Shown here in pieces: positions 1 to 12,361 of a stretch of 64,000 bases of DNA. The notes beneath the pieces were generated by a model, which was given only the letters and a program-made list of their open reading frames with translations, had not been told where the DNA came from and made no database searches. Source of the stretch: Branchinecta lynchi (lineage: Eukaryota > Arthropoda > Branchiopoda > Anostraca > Branchinectidae); contig JAKZAP010000010.1 in the NCBI GenBank assembly GCA_023053575.1, positions 19,218,628-19,282,627 of the forward strand. Reading direction: 5' to 3'. The translations under genes and the position numbers were made by a program. Numbering within the stretch: position 1 is the stretch's first letter; every line of letters begins with the position of its first letter.

Positions 1-576
1 ACTGTATTCATCGTCTTTTGTACCACTGGTCGCGGAGTTCTGCGATTTGTCAAAGGTTTCAACTTCTACGACAAATCGCTGGAAGTAATTGAAAGGACAC
101 AAACGCAGAGCTTACGCAGACATCGAAAACGCAACGCAAGAATAGAACCAAGTTCTATTCTTGCGTTGAGTCAACGCGTTACGCATCTGATTTTTCAGTG
201 AAAAATAAAGAGCAATTGGAGATAACCTACTAATGATGAAGAAAAACCTACTAATGATGATTAAAATTGATGAAACAAATGAAATTTGGCAGACGAAACC
301 GAAAAAGGAAAACGTAAATACGCATCCAGCGATACATGCTCTCGCGCAGGTGTGAAAGACACGCTACGCCACCTGTACGCAACGCAAGCTATACGTGACC
401 ATCGTAACCACGCGTCAATGTGGAAGCGGCTTGGGTCCTTTCACTGAGCGAATGACAATTGAACGAAAGTTGAAACTGAAATTGAACGAAATGACAATTG
501 CTGATGAGTTCAAGTTTTCAGAAGTCCCTCCAAATAAATACTTACATCCACTCGCATGACAAGTATCAAACTCCCA
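1..576. other. No gene seen; contains a perfect short hairpin
   Basis: No coding region is recognisable. At 132-168 there is a perfect inverted repeat with 17-base arms (132-148 and 152-168) and a 3-base loop. A short direct repeat of 'CCTACTAATGATGA' occurs near 224-260. Neither matches another family in the window. Confidence 0.5.
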
Positions 577-824
577 CCACTTTGACAAAAAGCTATCCTC
601 TTGTATCGTTGACGAAGAAAGTGATGCGAATTTTTCAGATATCAAAGTTAGTTAATACACCGTCGGGAGTAGAATTTCACGAAAACTGGCCAGATACTCA
701 CCACTTTGACAAAAAGCTATCCTCTTGTATCGTTGACGAAGAAAGTGATGCGAATTTTTCAGATATCAAAGTTAGTTAATACACCGTCGGGAGTAGAATT
801 TCACGAAAACTGGCCAGATACTCA
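577..824. repeat. Perfect 124-bp tandem duplication
   Basis: The 124 bases at 577-700 are repeated immediately at 701-824, with no difference that I can see by eye. The unit length is not a multiple of three and the short open frame across it does not continue, so I do not read it as protein repeats. The identity suggests a recent duplication or an assembly artefact. Confidence 0.9.
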
Positions 825-1160
825 GTATCTGAAAAGCTTAGCATGCAAAGTTTAGACGTAAGTTACAAGGGCCCAAGCATAATTTGTCATCTTTCCTCCA
901 TGAGCGGTAAATTATTTTTATTGATTTTTGCTGTTTCAAATTTTGAATTTTTTTTAATTTTAATGTTTTTAAAGTGTTTTTAAAGTGTTTGTCATTGTTT
1001 GCGGTGTTTAATCTGCCTTCACCATTTTCATGTGTTGTTATTTATTTTAGTCGTTCCGATGGATTAGAGTTCGCTTTAGTGTTTGTTTGTTTTTGCGTAT
1101 TAATATAATCATTTATCTTATTATCATCAATTTTGGTTTATCAATAAAACATCAGCATCA
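825..1160. other. AT-rich sequence with no recognisable gene
   Basis: T-rich, low-complexity DNA. An AATAAA and an ATC-rich stretch at 1143-1168 lie directly before the LINE fragment and might be the 3' end of another retroposon, but there is not enough to call it. Confidence 0.4.
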
Positions 1161-1765
1161 TCATCAGAAGATTATTATCGAGATTTTAATGTGTTGAAAG
1201 TTAAACATGTAAGAGATCAGCAAATTGGTAATTTTGTGTACAGTGTATTAAATAAATTTTCTCCTTCGTATTTTAGTAATTTTTTTAGTGTGAATTCAGA
1301 TTACCATGATTATGATACGAGGAATAATGATAGGCTTGTTAGTGAGTCGCGTAAGAGTAGTAGAGCGTCATTTATAATTAGAAATAGTGGTGTGAATGTT
1401 TGGAATAATCTACCGGCAAGCATTAGGGAGTCTGATAATCATTTATTGTTTAAGAACAGATTAAAAAAATATTTGTTGGGTAATTGAGTTGGTTGTTTAA
1501 TGAAGGTTGGGGCAGGATTCGGGAGGGGAATGGGAATTGGGTAGGATAGGGGTGTTTGAGTGAGGAAAGCTGATTTGGAGTGAGTTAAAGTCTCACTAAG
1601 TGTATAGAAAAAAAAAAAAAATTGATCAATAGATTTTGATAATTTGATGTCCGTCTTGCACAGGTGACCTGTTGTCACATATTGAGACGGGCAATTGGTT
1701 TAAGAATATGTTCAATATGTTGTAGAAATGTTGAAGAAATAAATTCCTTCCTTCCTTCCTTCATC
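1161..1765 (+). pseudogene. 5'-truncated LINE: C-terminal end of the polymerase ORF plus 3' UTR
   Basis: An open frame enters near 1161 and ends in a TGA at 1485-1487. Its protein has the pattern typical of the extreme C-terminus of CR1/L2-like LINE polymerases: an arginine-rich stretch ('YDTRN'), then 'RASFIIRNSGVNVWNNLP' and a final 'LFKNRLKKYLL'. The reverse transcriptase palm and endonuclease are absent, as expected from 5' truncation during insertion. The 3' UTR runs to about 1765 and finishes with AAATAAA and a short (TTCC)n microsatellite at 1745-1761; such simple repeats commonly terminate this LINE group. Family placement is inferred from residue pattern only. There is no ATG start in the right place, so this is a dead remnant and not a host gene. 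Confidence 0.75.
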
Positions 1766-4275
1766 ATTAACTCTAAAAATCACTTTCGATCTTGGATCAG
1801 CTACTACGGTCGTAACTGTAAAATGACTTTAGACCATGGTATCAGATACTATTTTATCTGCACATAACTATTATGACTCTCGAATTCATGACACGCTTCC
1901 AGATTTTTGAATCTATCGTTGACACCCTTGGCTTCGAGTCCTGTTTGATCTTGCTTCAGACTCTGGATTTGTCTCGACGAAAACGGATGACTGGATTCCG
2001 AAAACATAATCTGAAAGGTGAAGCCTGGCTTTTACTATCCTCTTCTAACCATGTGGTGCAGAACTAAAAAAAATATCAATCAAACACTGGAAACTTATTT
2101 GATCTGGAAGCCCTTCCAGAATGATGCCGTCGGTCTTTATGTCGCAAATGAAATCCGATTGGTTCAGTTTCCGTTTCAGATTCGGACAGGAAGAGGTGAA
2201 GAGGACAGTAAAATCCGAACGGTTTCACCGATTTGGTACCGTGCCATGCCTTTTTGACAAGGGAGTGATAACTCTCAGGAGAGCTTTGACGTACTCTTGA
2301 GAGCATGTACAATTAGACGCCACTGAATAATGAGACAAATGCGCTGAGGGAAATGAAGGCTGACGTAAATGGTTATGGGAAGGGAAATGCATTCATTCAC
2401 TCATTTGTTTTCGGTCACACAGAAAAAAAAGAGAGGAAGATCCGCTGAAGCTATCTTGCTGGGGATCCACTAAGTATAATTACATATCACATAATCATAT
2501 TACATCGAGTCACCCCAAATATGTCAATTATTTGGTTAACCTGCAAATATTATCGGCAAACGAAAAATAAGTAAAAAATGGTAGAGCAAAAAATAGAGAA
2601 TAAAACGGTCCAGATACTTTTTAATCAGGGGGAAAAAAGAGAAAAAAAAGGAAAAAAGAAAGAGTGAGGTGATAGGAATGAGGTCAAATATCAGATGACG
2701 GAAAATGTAGATGGATTTTGATCAGACTGTAATGCTAGTATTATATAGCCTTATAAATGCTTTTGCCGTTACAGAGATCTCAAGAAATTGTGAATAATCG
2801 TCAAGAGCGGAGTTAAATGTCTCACCTGTAAAAACACACAAAGGACCCCTCGCACTATTTACTCTCAATTTACAGTATTTTAATATATTTGACTACTTTA
2901 AAAATAGGCTGTGCTTTCAACAAATAACAGGGGAAACAATTTACATAACCGGTTTTCCTGATGAAAAAACTTCTCGCAGACAACCGTCTACAGCGTGATA
3001 CACATTGGAGGCAGCAAAATACGATAAGCGAGACAATCATTGTGGTTTTGTTAGAGGGGTTAGAATTTACCGTACGAAAATGGGGTCTCCGGGTTTAGAA
3101 ACGTATGGAATGATTATGGATGTAGATTGCGTTAGTATTATAGGTGAGACAGGTCCTTTAAAGCTGTTAATCGACTCTCTATTAACTGAATCTTCTATAA
3201 GATGAAGGTACAACAGTTCTACTTAGGCGATGTACTTCTTTGTGAAATGGTGGAGCTATACCTTATATCGATACGTTGGATCAATGACGCACTATCTATA
3301 CAGTTTTATTTCGTCTATTCTAATAGTCATGTTTTCTTTTTGTTTTCAGACAGTCCTATAAAGATCTGAAACAAGTGTGTGATTGTCCCTGTATCCTTCG
3401 GAAAAACTACAAAAACGGTGTTTTGCATTACGAGTGGTCGGGACCATTCGGAGCTTGCGTTGATTAGTGGAACAAGTATTCCAGGTTTTTCACGGGATTG
3501 AATTCTCTCGGAAGTTCTGTAAGTAGCCTACATTCCCCCGACGAGAGTAGAACTAAGATGCGTATGACGATTTCGAAGTCTCTTCCAAATCGCAACGGAA
3601 GTTGCTTTGGGTATTCCAGAGTCCTTTCTTTCTAACTGCAATCTTCTTCAAGCTCCATAAGCTATATTTATTATAGTGCGAAGCTGCTATGTGATTTAAT
3701 ACGCTTTAGATCTTCCTTCCCTTCCAAACTTTTTCTGACTCGTGAAGTGGGCAAATTCTATTATATTCTCCCTGGTTACCCGATATTATGCGGTGAGCTT
3801 CCTATCTTATTGTGGAGGAAGTGTGTGTGGGAGGGGGGGGGGGGGGTGTATTGTCGCAAATTATTCACAACTTTGTCGAGTAGTTTGAAAAATAATACAG
3901 ACGGTCTTGTCATGAGCTTGCAATTTATGATGAGCGATGGCAGTCATTTTTATCATGTTTGCAGGAAGAGAGATTCGGGGGGGGGGGGGGGGGGGACTTT
4001 CCAATTATTCGAAGTATTTATATACGTAATAAATTACATTAAACAAAGAGTTATCTTTATTGGACAATAAGGAACATATACTAGTAGAGGTCTGGGTATA
4101 GTTGCACCATGGACATAACGAAGAAAAGGAGATGAGATCTTACACAAATCAAAAGAAGCAGAAAGAGGAAAAATAGAGGATTTTTGGTGGGGTTCCTGTT
4201 TCATATGCATTGGAACTTTTGAACAACCCCTAACTTAGATCCATCGGTAATTCTTTTCTTCTTCACTTCCTGGTC
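1766..4275. other. Intergenic/intronic DNA without recognisable genes; two long poly-G runs
   Basis: No coding pattern or repeat family is recognisable over 2.5 kb. Two long G runs occur, near 3832-3846 and 3977-3996, flanking a ~130-bp segment. Elsewhere in the window such G/C runs lie inside miniature transposons, so 3747-4020 may hold an unrecognised one, but I could not find terminal repeats or a target duplication. Confidence 0.4.
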
Positions 4276-5090
4276 TCGGGATCGTAAAATGTAAGTGACG
4301 GGATACCTATGATTTCAGAAACGCTGACCGTCCGTCCATCCGTATGTCAGCACGATAACTCCGGAAGGGGTTGAAATATCTTATTGGCATGAGGGCTCTT
4401 TGGGTCAAAGTACGGATCAAGTTCGAAGTTGGGTTCTGTAGCCTACATTTACGGGTGGGGATGTATTTCAGATTTAGGGGAAAAAAAAACATTTTTAAAA
4501 GCTAATGAGACAGTCGATTTACCTAGGCGTGCTGAATCGGAATATGACAATTGTTTTCTCGCCCTACAAGTAGTTCACCGGGTATCCGGCAAAAACCGGA
4601 AAATTTGTGAGAAGTAAAAGTTGAATCTGAAATTGATTCGAGGTTCTGTTTAGGGTTAAGTAGACGTGCTGAACCCGAATACGAAATTTATATTCTTGCC
4701 GTACAGGTGTTTAACCTAGAACCCGGAAAATTTGTGAAAACTTAAAGTTTAACCTGAAGCTGAGTAGAGGTTTCATTTAGGGGTAAGGTGACATACTGTA
4801 TCCATATATCTGAAAATTATTTTCTTGCCGGACAAGTGGTTGGACCGGAATACGGCCACAACCGGAAATTTAGTATGAAGTTTTAAAACCCAATGATATA
4901 GTCGATACAGGGTGAGGATACAGACTATTGCAGCTTTCGAACATACAAAAGATCGGTTAGAGATTCGGTATCAGGGTTAGCAGACCTGCTGAATCCAATT
5001 TTGAACTTTATTTCTTTGATGGATAAGCTGGCAAAACTCCGAAATTTGGATCGAAAGGTTCGCCTCTCAATGTCACCAGTTCTTTCGCTT
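4276..5090 (+). repeat. Interspersed family F2, degraded copy
   Basis: The start matches the F2 pattern ('GGGATC..AAAA.GTAAGTG..GGGATACCTATGA', then CCGTCC repeats and a 'GATAACTC..GAAGGG' core). The interior shows about three diverged ~140-bp units, each carrying 'GGACAAGT.GTT', a 'CCGGAA..CGG' motif and 'GAAAATTTGTGA'. The usual right end is not clear, so the copy is probably truncated. Short open frames inside are not conserved between copies. Confidence 0.7.
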
Positions 5091-5622
5091 TGCATGCAGT
5101 TTGCCTGTAGTATAGTTGGATGAGTTTTAACCTCAAATGAAAAGAAAAAGTGTCACGAGTCTGTCGTCGCTTGGAAGCTTCACCTTAACCTAATCCGTTT
5201 GTTTGTATGTTTGTGTTTCTACTATGTCACAACAGAAGCTAGATCCAGACACGTAAGCCTATCGCATCTGTTACTATCTCCGTATTTACTCAAACGGCGA
5301 ATTTCTGAAAAACGTCCGGTATCCTCCCTCCTGACCGCCAAGGTTGGATCTCTCTCGGACTCTAAAACGCACATCTATTGCTTTGTACCGTCCATGTTGT
5401 ATCCCGATTCGATTCTCCCATCCGTGTTCCACACAAATCTCCCACCACGATGACGGAAGGCATTATCACATTTCACACACAATTTAACAGTCCGTGGAAT
5501 ATCAAAATTCGTGAAAAAATATTAATTTCGCTGTGTCATGAAAGGCTGATTCTGTTCTTGTCAATCTGTAACTGTTCAGCTTTAAATTCTTCAAACAAGA
5601 CTATGTTTTTCCAATGGTTGAT
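5091..5622. other. No recognisable gene
   Basis: Two overlapping short open frames (5199-5453 and 5378-5662) show no domain pattern that I recognise and no splice context. I see no structured repeat here. Confidence 0.4.
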
Positions 5623-5766
5623 AACACTGAAATTTTTGTTCAGTATTTGCTACTGGGATTAATCTTATCTCTACTGAGAAAATCTTATCTCTAATTTGGA
5701 TTAATCTTATCTCAGAAAGATACTGCAGCTAACTTTAATCCTTACTGGGAGAAATTTTTACAGTGT
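5623..5766. mobile_element. Miniature inverted-repeat element, 'GATTAATCTTATCTC' family
   Basis: About 145 bp built of several copies, in both orientations, of 'GGATTAATCTTATCTC', bounded by ends resembling 'ACACTG.AAAAATT' and 'ACAGTGTA'. Two related copies lie at 41244-41405 and 49318-49482. It is too short to encode anything. The TA-like flank on the copy at 49318 suggests a TA target, but this copy does not settle it. Confidence 0.6.
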
Positions 5767-5924
5767 ACGCAGATTCTCACTTATCTTCTTCGTTCTTCAT
5801 CTATTTGCGTCAGAGCCAAGCATTTCTACCTTTGAAGATAATGTTCAAACCTTTTTTGTGAAGAACACTTGCAGATGGAGAGCAGTCACAAAATATTCAG
5901 ATATGAAAGGTTTAAGATATTGAT

Positions 5925-6020
5925 ACTGATACTTTGATACTTATTTTATTAATACACGCAATTTAACTCTTTACTATTTACATCTACTGCACTAATGGAA
6001 AAACCTACGTTTTTGCTGGC
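5925..6020. repeat. Dispersed ~95-bp repeat, inverted copy at 51340-51425
   Basis: The stretch from 'GATACTTTGATACTTATTTT' to 'CTACGTTTTTGCTGGCGTGC' reappears in reverse complement at about 51340-51425 with only minor differences. It contains no open frame; its nature is unknown. Confidence 0.65.
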
Positions 6021-6645
6021 GTGCACACTATAAAGTAAAATACCCCTCTTTTTGTGAAATACGTTGCAAATGACACGGATTCCGTTTGCCCAGCTTTACT
6101 TTCTGAGCTTTAGAAAAGGCATACATCGTTAGATCATGTTGAAAGATAGTGGACTGTGAGGGAACTTGTACGAGTAAAGGCAACGTAATACATATAACGC
6201 TAGAAAAGGAAATTTATTTTCGTTCGATTTTGCAACAGGAAAACTCTTCAAACAAAAACGTTACCCTGGTCTTTTTTTCTCACGAACTTGCGTCGCCGAA
6301 TTCTATTGGCTCTCCTCTGCTAAGACATGGTCATGAAGGCTCAAAATGACTCCCTTTTGGTTTAATTGAAGGTCTATATCTTGAAAAAAAAGATAAAAAA
6401 TCTGCCCACTTCAACGTTTTTACAAAAAGAGTTTCAGCTTGATGGCTAGTTTGTGACATTTTCTATGAAACGTTTTTGTAAAAGAAACTGTTTTAAGATT
6501 CGTTGAAAAAAGTATAGGTTGCAAAAATGTTTCTGCAATAAATGTTTATGGACCTTGAACCCTAGGTTCGAACTTTTTGCGGAGGCTATGTATTCGTCAA
6601 TTCAGTTTCAGAAAACCCTGCAATCGGAAAATTATGTGTCTCGAT

Positions 6646-6888
6646 CAGAGGCATTACCAGCCAAAATATTTCGGGGAAGGGGGGAAGGTAATTACCGACT
6701 GGCTGGTCGTTTTACCGACTGTTTTAGCAGAGATACCGACAGTTTTTAAGAATAATGCATGTTTTGACGAAAAATCGACTGTTTTGAAGATTGAAAACTT
6801 TGTTTTTGTATTGACTGTATCCGTTTGACTATTTCCACAAATTGAATGGACAACCCCCCCCCCCCCCCCCCCGTTCGTGGTGCCCCTG
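6646..6888. mobile_element. hAT-like miniature element (243 bp)
   Basis: The ends are 'CAGAGGCATTACCAGCC' on the left and, reverse-complemented, 'CAGGGGCACCACGAACG' on the right, the CAG(A/G)GGC start typical of hAT transposons. Flanking 8-bp repeats GTCTCGAT (6638-6645) and TTCTCGAT (6889-6896) differ by one base and fit an aged hAT target duplication. The interior carries repeated 'CGACTGTTTT.' motifs and a ~20-base C run, as in the related element at 28871-29216. It has no transposase and would depend on an autonomous hAT. Confidence 0.85.
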
Positions 6889-8538
6889 TTCTCGATTCTT
6901 GTTCTTGTTATAGCTTTGCCTTTAACCTTTACAACACCACTTTGATATCCATGTTTTATTGGGTTCTGGGGTAAATAGATAAAATTCATGAGGTAAAAGC
7001 CAAGAAAAGAGCGTAGCTTGGTCGACAACCAAGGTCATTCAGCAGGAAATAATTTATATATAAGTTAGGGAAACATAAAAACCGTAAAAAACGGTCGAAG
7101 TGATCAAACTTTTCCGAAAACAGAAAAGGGCATAAACGAAATAACTTAACACTGTGAGATACGGGACTTCTTAAAAGTGTGTTCTCGCCGTTCCCCGAGG
7201 ACTCCTCGGGGAATCGAAGGGAACGGCGAGAATAGAGGGAGTCACTCCACGCGGACTCCGCCTAGGAAAACAACGAGAACACGGAGAATGCTTCTAAAAT
7301 GGATTTTGTTAGAAAAAAAGAATATGCAGTTGACGAAATTACTAGATCCACTTTATTTTGGGATTTGTTTATTCTGATTCTTTTTAATTAATTTTACATT
7401 GCACAAACACTGGCAAAAATTGATTCCCCTCCAAATATGAAAGGGAGTCCTTTTTGACGATGGTGATGATAATCATAGCATTCCCCGCCCGTGGGGACTC
7501 GGGAGAATAGTGAGAGTGGTTCCCCGGGACAAATAAAAACGCGGCTACTCCTTACTGTGCGTTCCCACTGACGCGAATATTCGCAGAATAGCCCGATTAT
7601 TCGTCGACCACAAATTTCGCGCCACAAAGCTACAAATTCGCTGCGATATTTCGGAGAATCGCTGTAGTTGGATAAATCCAACTACAGCTACAAAATCGCG
7701 CCACAAAAATCTTGGAAAGTGGATTTAATTTTTGGAAAAATGATGTTAGCTGTCAAATTTCAGCCAGTTATATATGGAAAGAACAGTAAGAAACACAAGC
7801 AGAGGCATCTGGTCCTAAATTAGCTGAAAGCATAGGAGAAAGTTGCTTCAGAGTTGTGGATGGAAGGAAGGTAAGATCACTTTGAGACCAACAGCTAGGC
7901 TAGAATGGCATACATACTGTAGTACTAAATACTGAAAGTTGACTGTAAATCATTCATCTTTAGAGCTGGCTTATTATGTATTTGTCATTTTGGAGCATCT
8001 TAGCTGGGGTATGGTTACAAACAGGGATGCGTGTAGGACTGTAGACTGTAGCTATGAGCCATGTCGTGTGTGAGCTGCTGTGGTAAAATCTATTCTGTGC
8101 GCGAGACTGATCCCACAGAAGCTACCTGGTGCCTGGTGTCCTCTGTTCACCTTTTCCTTTTTTATTTCCAGCTCTGCAGCTAGCCAGCTGTGAAACTTGT
8201 AGCATAAGGATTTAATTTTAATTCACAACTGTCTGTGGAAATTTCCTGGCTGAATTGTGTACCCTAACCTAAATCAAAGGGTCAACAGATCAACTAGATT
8301 CTAGGTCAACATTACACTATTTATTTTTTTTTAATTAAAAAACTAATTGTAGGAGGGTGTCCAACCTCGAATTTACACAACCTCGAACCTGGCCTAAAAA
8401 GGATGGAAGGAAATTTCAGTCAAGTCCTAACTGTCAAGAAGTAAACCCTGACTGACCCAGGACCTGCTTTACTGTAGAGAAGTTTCCTTGTAAGGTTTTC
8501 AGGCCAAGTTCGAGGTCATATAAATTCGAGGTTGGATA
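6889..8538. other. No gene seen; compact hairpin at 7182-7232
   Basis: At 7182-7195 and 7219-7232, 'TTCTCGCCGTTCCC' pairs with its reverse complement, and the loop contains a further 'CCCCGAGG/CCTCGGGG' stem, forming an alternative hairpin. Similar GC-rich inverted motifs recur near 7484-7545. The motif around 7553-7570 (GTGCGTTCCCAC) resembles an inverted one near 11240, which could mark the ends of a degraded 3.7-kb element, but this is weak. Confidence 0.4.
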
Positions 8539-8831
8539 CCCGATGAAAAATTTGTAGCCTGCGTAGTTATGGTAGTAGTACAAAAAACTGCATGTAATAC
8601 TATGTAATAGCAAAGAATACTATCATTTAATGTGCCTTGGACTGGTCCAATCTTATGTAGTAGTATCTAGTAGCATCCTGTCTTGACGTAGTAGCATCCA
8701 GTCTTGCTAATAGTAGCATATAGTAGTATGCAGTAACACGGTAGCCTCGAAGTAGAAGCATGTAGTAGCATTGTTAGTACTGCATGCTAGTTTTTCGTAT
8801 TACTTCATTCTGAGATAAATTTTTCATCGGG
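8539..8831. mobile_element. Miniature inverted-repeat element, 'CCCGATGAAAA' ends with GTAGTAG-rich interior
   Basis: The terminal inverted repeats are 'CCCGATGAAAAATTT' and its reverse complement at 8817-8831, with TA on both outer sides. The interior is a set of diverged 'GTAGTAG.AT' motifs. A second copy of nearly the same length lies at 26056-26360. No coding capacity. Confidence 0.8.
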
Positions 8832-11800
8832 TACCCCTCCTGCAGAAGAAAACCAAACAACATTGACTATAGGCTGAATTTAGGCCTAAATAGATAAACA
8901 GAGACCTTTGGTTGTGGTAACATTATTCTTGCTGCTATTTGTGTTTGTTTTAGTCTAACTGTTAATCAGTTTATTGATAAAGCCTTATTTTTTATACGCT
9001 AAATTACTGAAGATTGTATACAGACCGTCAGGCGTTTGTAGGCTATGCCACATAGCTCAGCAGCGATGTGTTTGCCGGCAAGGCAATTCATTCTCATAGG
9101 CTAACCTGGTTGCATCCCCTTTGGTGTTCATTATTGTGTTTTTGTTGAAAGTTTCCACGCATTTGTTTGCCACTGATTATACCAGTTAAAGTAAATATAC
9201 ATTAAACATCTGTTATAATTAATTTAAATTTTATTAAAAGTAAAATTCCTCTGTGCTTGCAAAGTTTTTTGATAATATCAACTAATAATGTGGTTGCTAC
9301 TGATTTAAATATTATTTTCATTACAGGATGTTGGACAGATCAACTAGCCAAGGAGCAGCTCTGGTTTGCAGACAGTCAGAAAGGAGAAGTCTTACTGAAC
9401 ATTTTGCAGTTTGCTCCAAACACTAGATATTCTTCCTTTACTAGAGGCTACAGTCCTGGACAAGCTTAGTGATGCTTCTTAGAAAAGAAGTGATTGACAC
9501 TAAAGGGAACTAGCCTATTTAATGACTACAACGACAACAGCAGGATTTTCTTTGGCGTGAGGAGGCCAAACATGATTAATTTATCAAGAAGCTTCTCAAG
9601 CTGAAACCACTCGAAGAAGAGATTAAAGATGTAAGAACAATCCATTTGAGGAACATTGAAACTGAACCAGATTGAAATTGTGGTAGAGTGTACCAAACTT
9701 CGAATAAATGAGAAGTTTTTTGTTCTGTTTAAGCAGAATGTGGTACCGTAGCAATCTAAAATTTGGCGGAGAGTCAGTTGATGACCACTTGCTTCCAGTT
9801 TACAGCAAGTATTGATGATATAGGGCCATGCTTTAGGTTTCGAGAGTGAAATTACTGAGCAGACAGATAAGATAATGAACTCGGACCCTAAAGGTACAGA
9901 TAACTTTAGTACTGATAGTCTGTTTCAATTAAGTGTATCTGATCAACAGCATTTACTGGATTCAGATCACAACGGTTAATAGAGTTTCAACCGCATTGTC
10001 TAGTAAAAGGCAACAGGAACTATTTGTGTAAGTATACTAATGAGTATACTAAATGGGAGCTGAAGTGGCTGCAATTAGCTGACGCAGCTTTTGATTTTTC
10101 AGTGTTGCTTGCCTTTTACAGCTTTCAGTGTGGGTGCAAGCTTAGGCCTCTTTGGTGAACCTACTGATGTACTAAGATGGGTATCGGAATACAGCTTGTG
10201 TAACACCGAACAGAAGACAGTCATATGTTCGACTACTGCAAGGGAGAGTCGTGGAATTAAGCATTCAAGTTATTATACTGTTTTTGTTCCAAGTTTATGA
10301 GTAAACCCGACCCTTTGCTTAGTTTTCGAAACCCCGAAGGAGTGTACTTTTTTTCTATTTCTACAAACATTAACTACTAGGCTGATTTCTCTGCATAAGT
10401 TCAAATCCTGTGCAATCATACCTATAGTGTCCACAAAATTAGAAAAAGTATATTTGGATACAAAAAATTATGTACATTTTTTTCAAGAATCACGGGCTTT
10501 TCCCTTTGTGTTTAGAACGATATTTGCAAGTCAGAATCGGAATCAGCGTAGTAGGTTAGCTGGTCGTAGTAGGCTAACAATACAAACAGGAATTCCAAAG
10601 CCACGCTCGATTCATCAACAGTTATCTATTATTATCGGTGACCAGCCGTAGATGTCGTTTTATTCAACTACGGTGTAGCGCTGTTGTTGTTTTATTTAAA
10701 GCTGTAGTCGTAGTTACTACTTTTTCGTTTTATGATGTCTGTCGAAGTTGTAGCGATGATGGGAATCGTTCGTCTGTTGTCGTTCGATTTGTTCGACGAA
10801 AAATTACATTTCCGTTGAGAATGGCGTCATTTTCCGTGAAGAAAAACGACTATTGACAATTTTAGGATAACGTAGGTGGATGACAGTTGGTGAATCAAAC
10901 ACGGCTCAAGAGTTCAAGATGACATTCGTAGATGGTAAACTTCATGACTTCTTTGGCCCTCGCTTGATTTAACTATCCACCCTTGACTCAGGTAGAGTGG
11001 TGGATAGACCCGCAATCCATCGTCAGAACCGTTACCCGAGATTGAGAATTTAGTTTTCATATTTTATTATCGTACTGTCTTCGGTCCCAGACTAATGTAA
11101 AACCCGCATTTTGTTATTTTGAATTATTTGCCACCTTTTGTAGCTGAACCCAATCGTCGTGTGGGAACCCTACTGCGATTTTGTAGCTGCTACAAAACTA
11201 CAGCGAAAATGTAGTTCCGCACCCGACTCCTCTGTGTGAACGCACAGTTAAGCGGAGACCTCAGGGAACGTCCAGAACACGCCTTAAGTGAAGGCGTTTG
11301 TGAACCTGCAATCGGCAATTTTTGTTTGAAAAGATATTACAGCTTAAAGTCTTCAAACTCGTATTACAAAAGCGAATTATGCTTTCTAATGGTTGGTTTT
11401 CCATAAAGCGTCATATCCAATCAAAAGTAGAAAACACTAATTTTTTCTTTAAAAAAGCAATTAACATCTTACTTTCACAACTCTGTTGGAAAAATATTAT
11501 TGAACTAGTTGGCAACATTTCTACCATTAACAGGCTCATAATTGTCATCATACGCCGATAAGTATCTGTTAACTCGGGAATCTAAATCAAAAGTCTTCTA
11601 CCTTCCGCTGTTAAACTCATTTTGTTAGCTCCCTTCCATGAAAGAAAATTCCGTTTTCTTCTTGTTTGTCGTGCCATCTTTCAAACTGAAAAGTGCGCGA
11701 ATTGTGACTCATCACTATGGAGGAGTCACAAAATTATATAAATTTGTTGAAAAGGACTAAGATGTTCTGGAGTTCTGCCTGAGTAAGTAAATAATTTAAT

Positions 11801-12361
11801 CTCTGTTTTTGTTTTCTTTGTTAGCCTGTCACAGACCAACTGGATGCTCTTAAGCTTTTCTTGGTTAGCTTGTCTCAGGCTTGTCTCAGACCAACTGAAT
11901 GCTCATAAGCTACAATCCTATTTGCATACCTAAGCTTAGTGAAGAAATGATTTCTTAATTTACTTAATTAATTTCTTTTGATAATTCTGTGAATAATTTC
12001 TGAACTCTTTCTAATACCAATCTAATTTAATACCAATCAGTTTTACTTTCACCTGACTAACTTACCTGACCAAACCCGACCAAACCCAGCAAATCAGCAT
12101 TAGAACTTAGCCTGGTCGGGTGAATGCTGTGCTGCGTCACCTGAAAGGATGAGGTGTAAATACTGTGGTTATAAATTCTACAGTGAGTTGTTTCTTGAGA
12201 AACATTAGGTGATAGATGTTTCGTTCATGTGGAGATTGATCCTGGATTGATCGAGATACGCTTCTCTGCTTTTTTTTTGTCATAACAAATTTTGTTTAGT
12301 AGTTTTGTAAGTCAAGTTTGGATGTACACATCCAGTTGGTTCATCCTTCTGACTGCCTTCT
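8832..12361. other. 3.5 kb with no firm gene; possible decayed retroelement around 9300-10000
   Basis: Short frames at 9257-9469 and 10091-10300 show no domain that I recognise. Around 9760-9880 a broken translation includes 'GESVDDHL', which recalls the capsid region of Ty3-like gag proteins, but stops and frame changes prevent a firm call. A ~55-bp imperfect tandem repeat with 'CAGACCAACTG.ATGCTC' lies at 11825-11910. Confidence 0.3.

Noticed and set aside
9480..9990. Ty3-like gag remnant
   Set aside because: Only a short 'GESVDDHL' similarity and many stops; too weak to annotate as a gene.
7553..11290. 3.7-kb element bounded by GTGCGTTC-like inverted ends
   Set aside because: Matching ends are about 12 bases, no target duplication is visible, and no transposase lies between.
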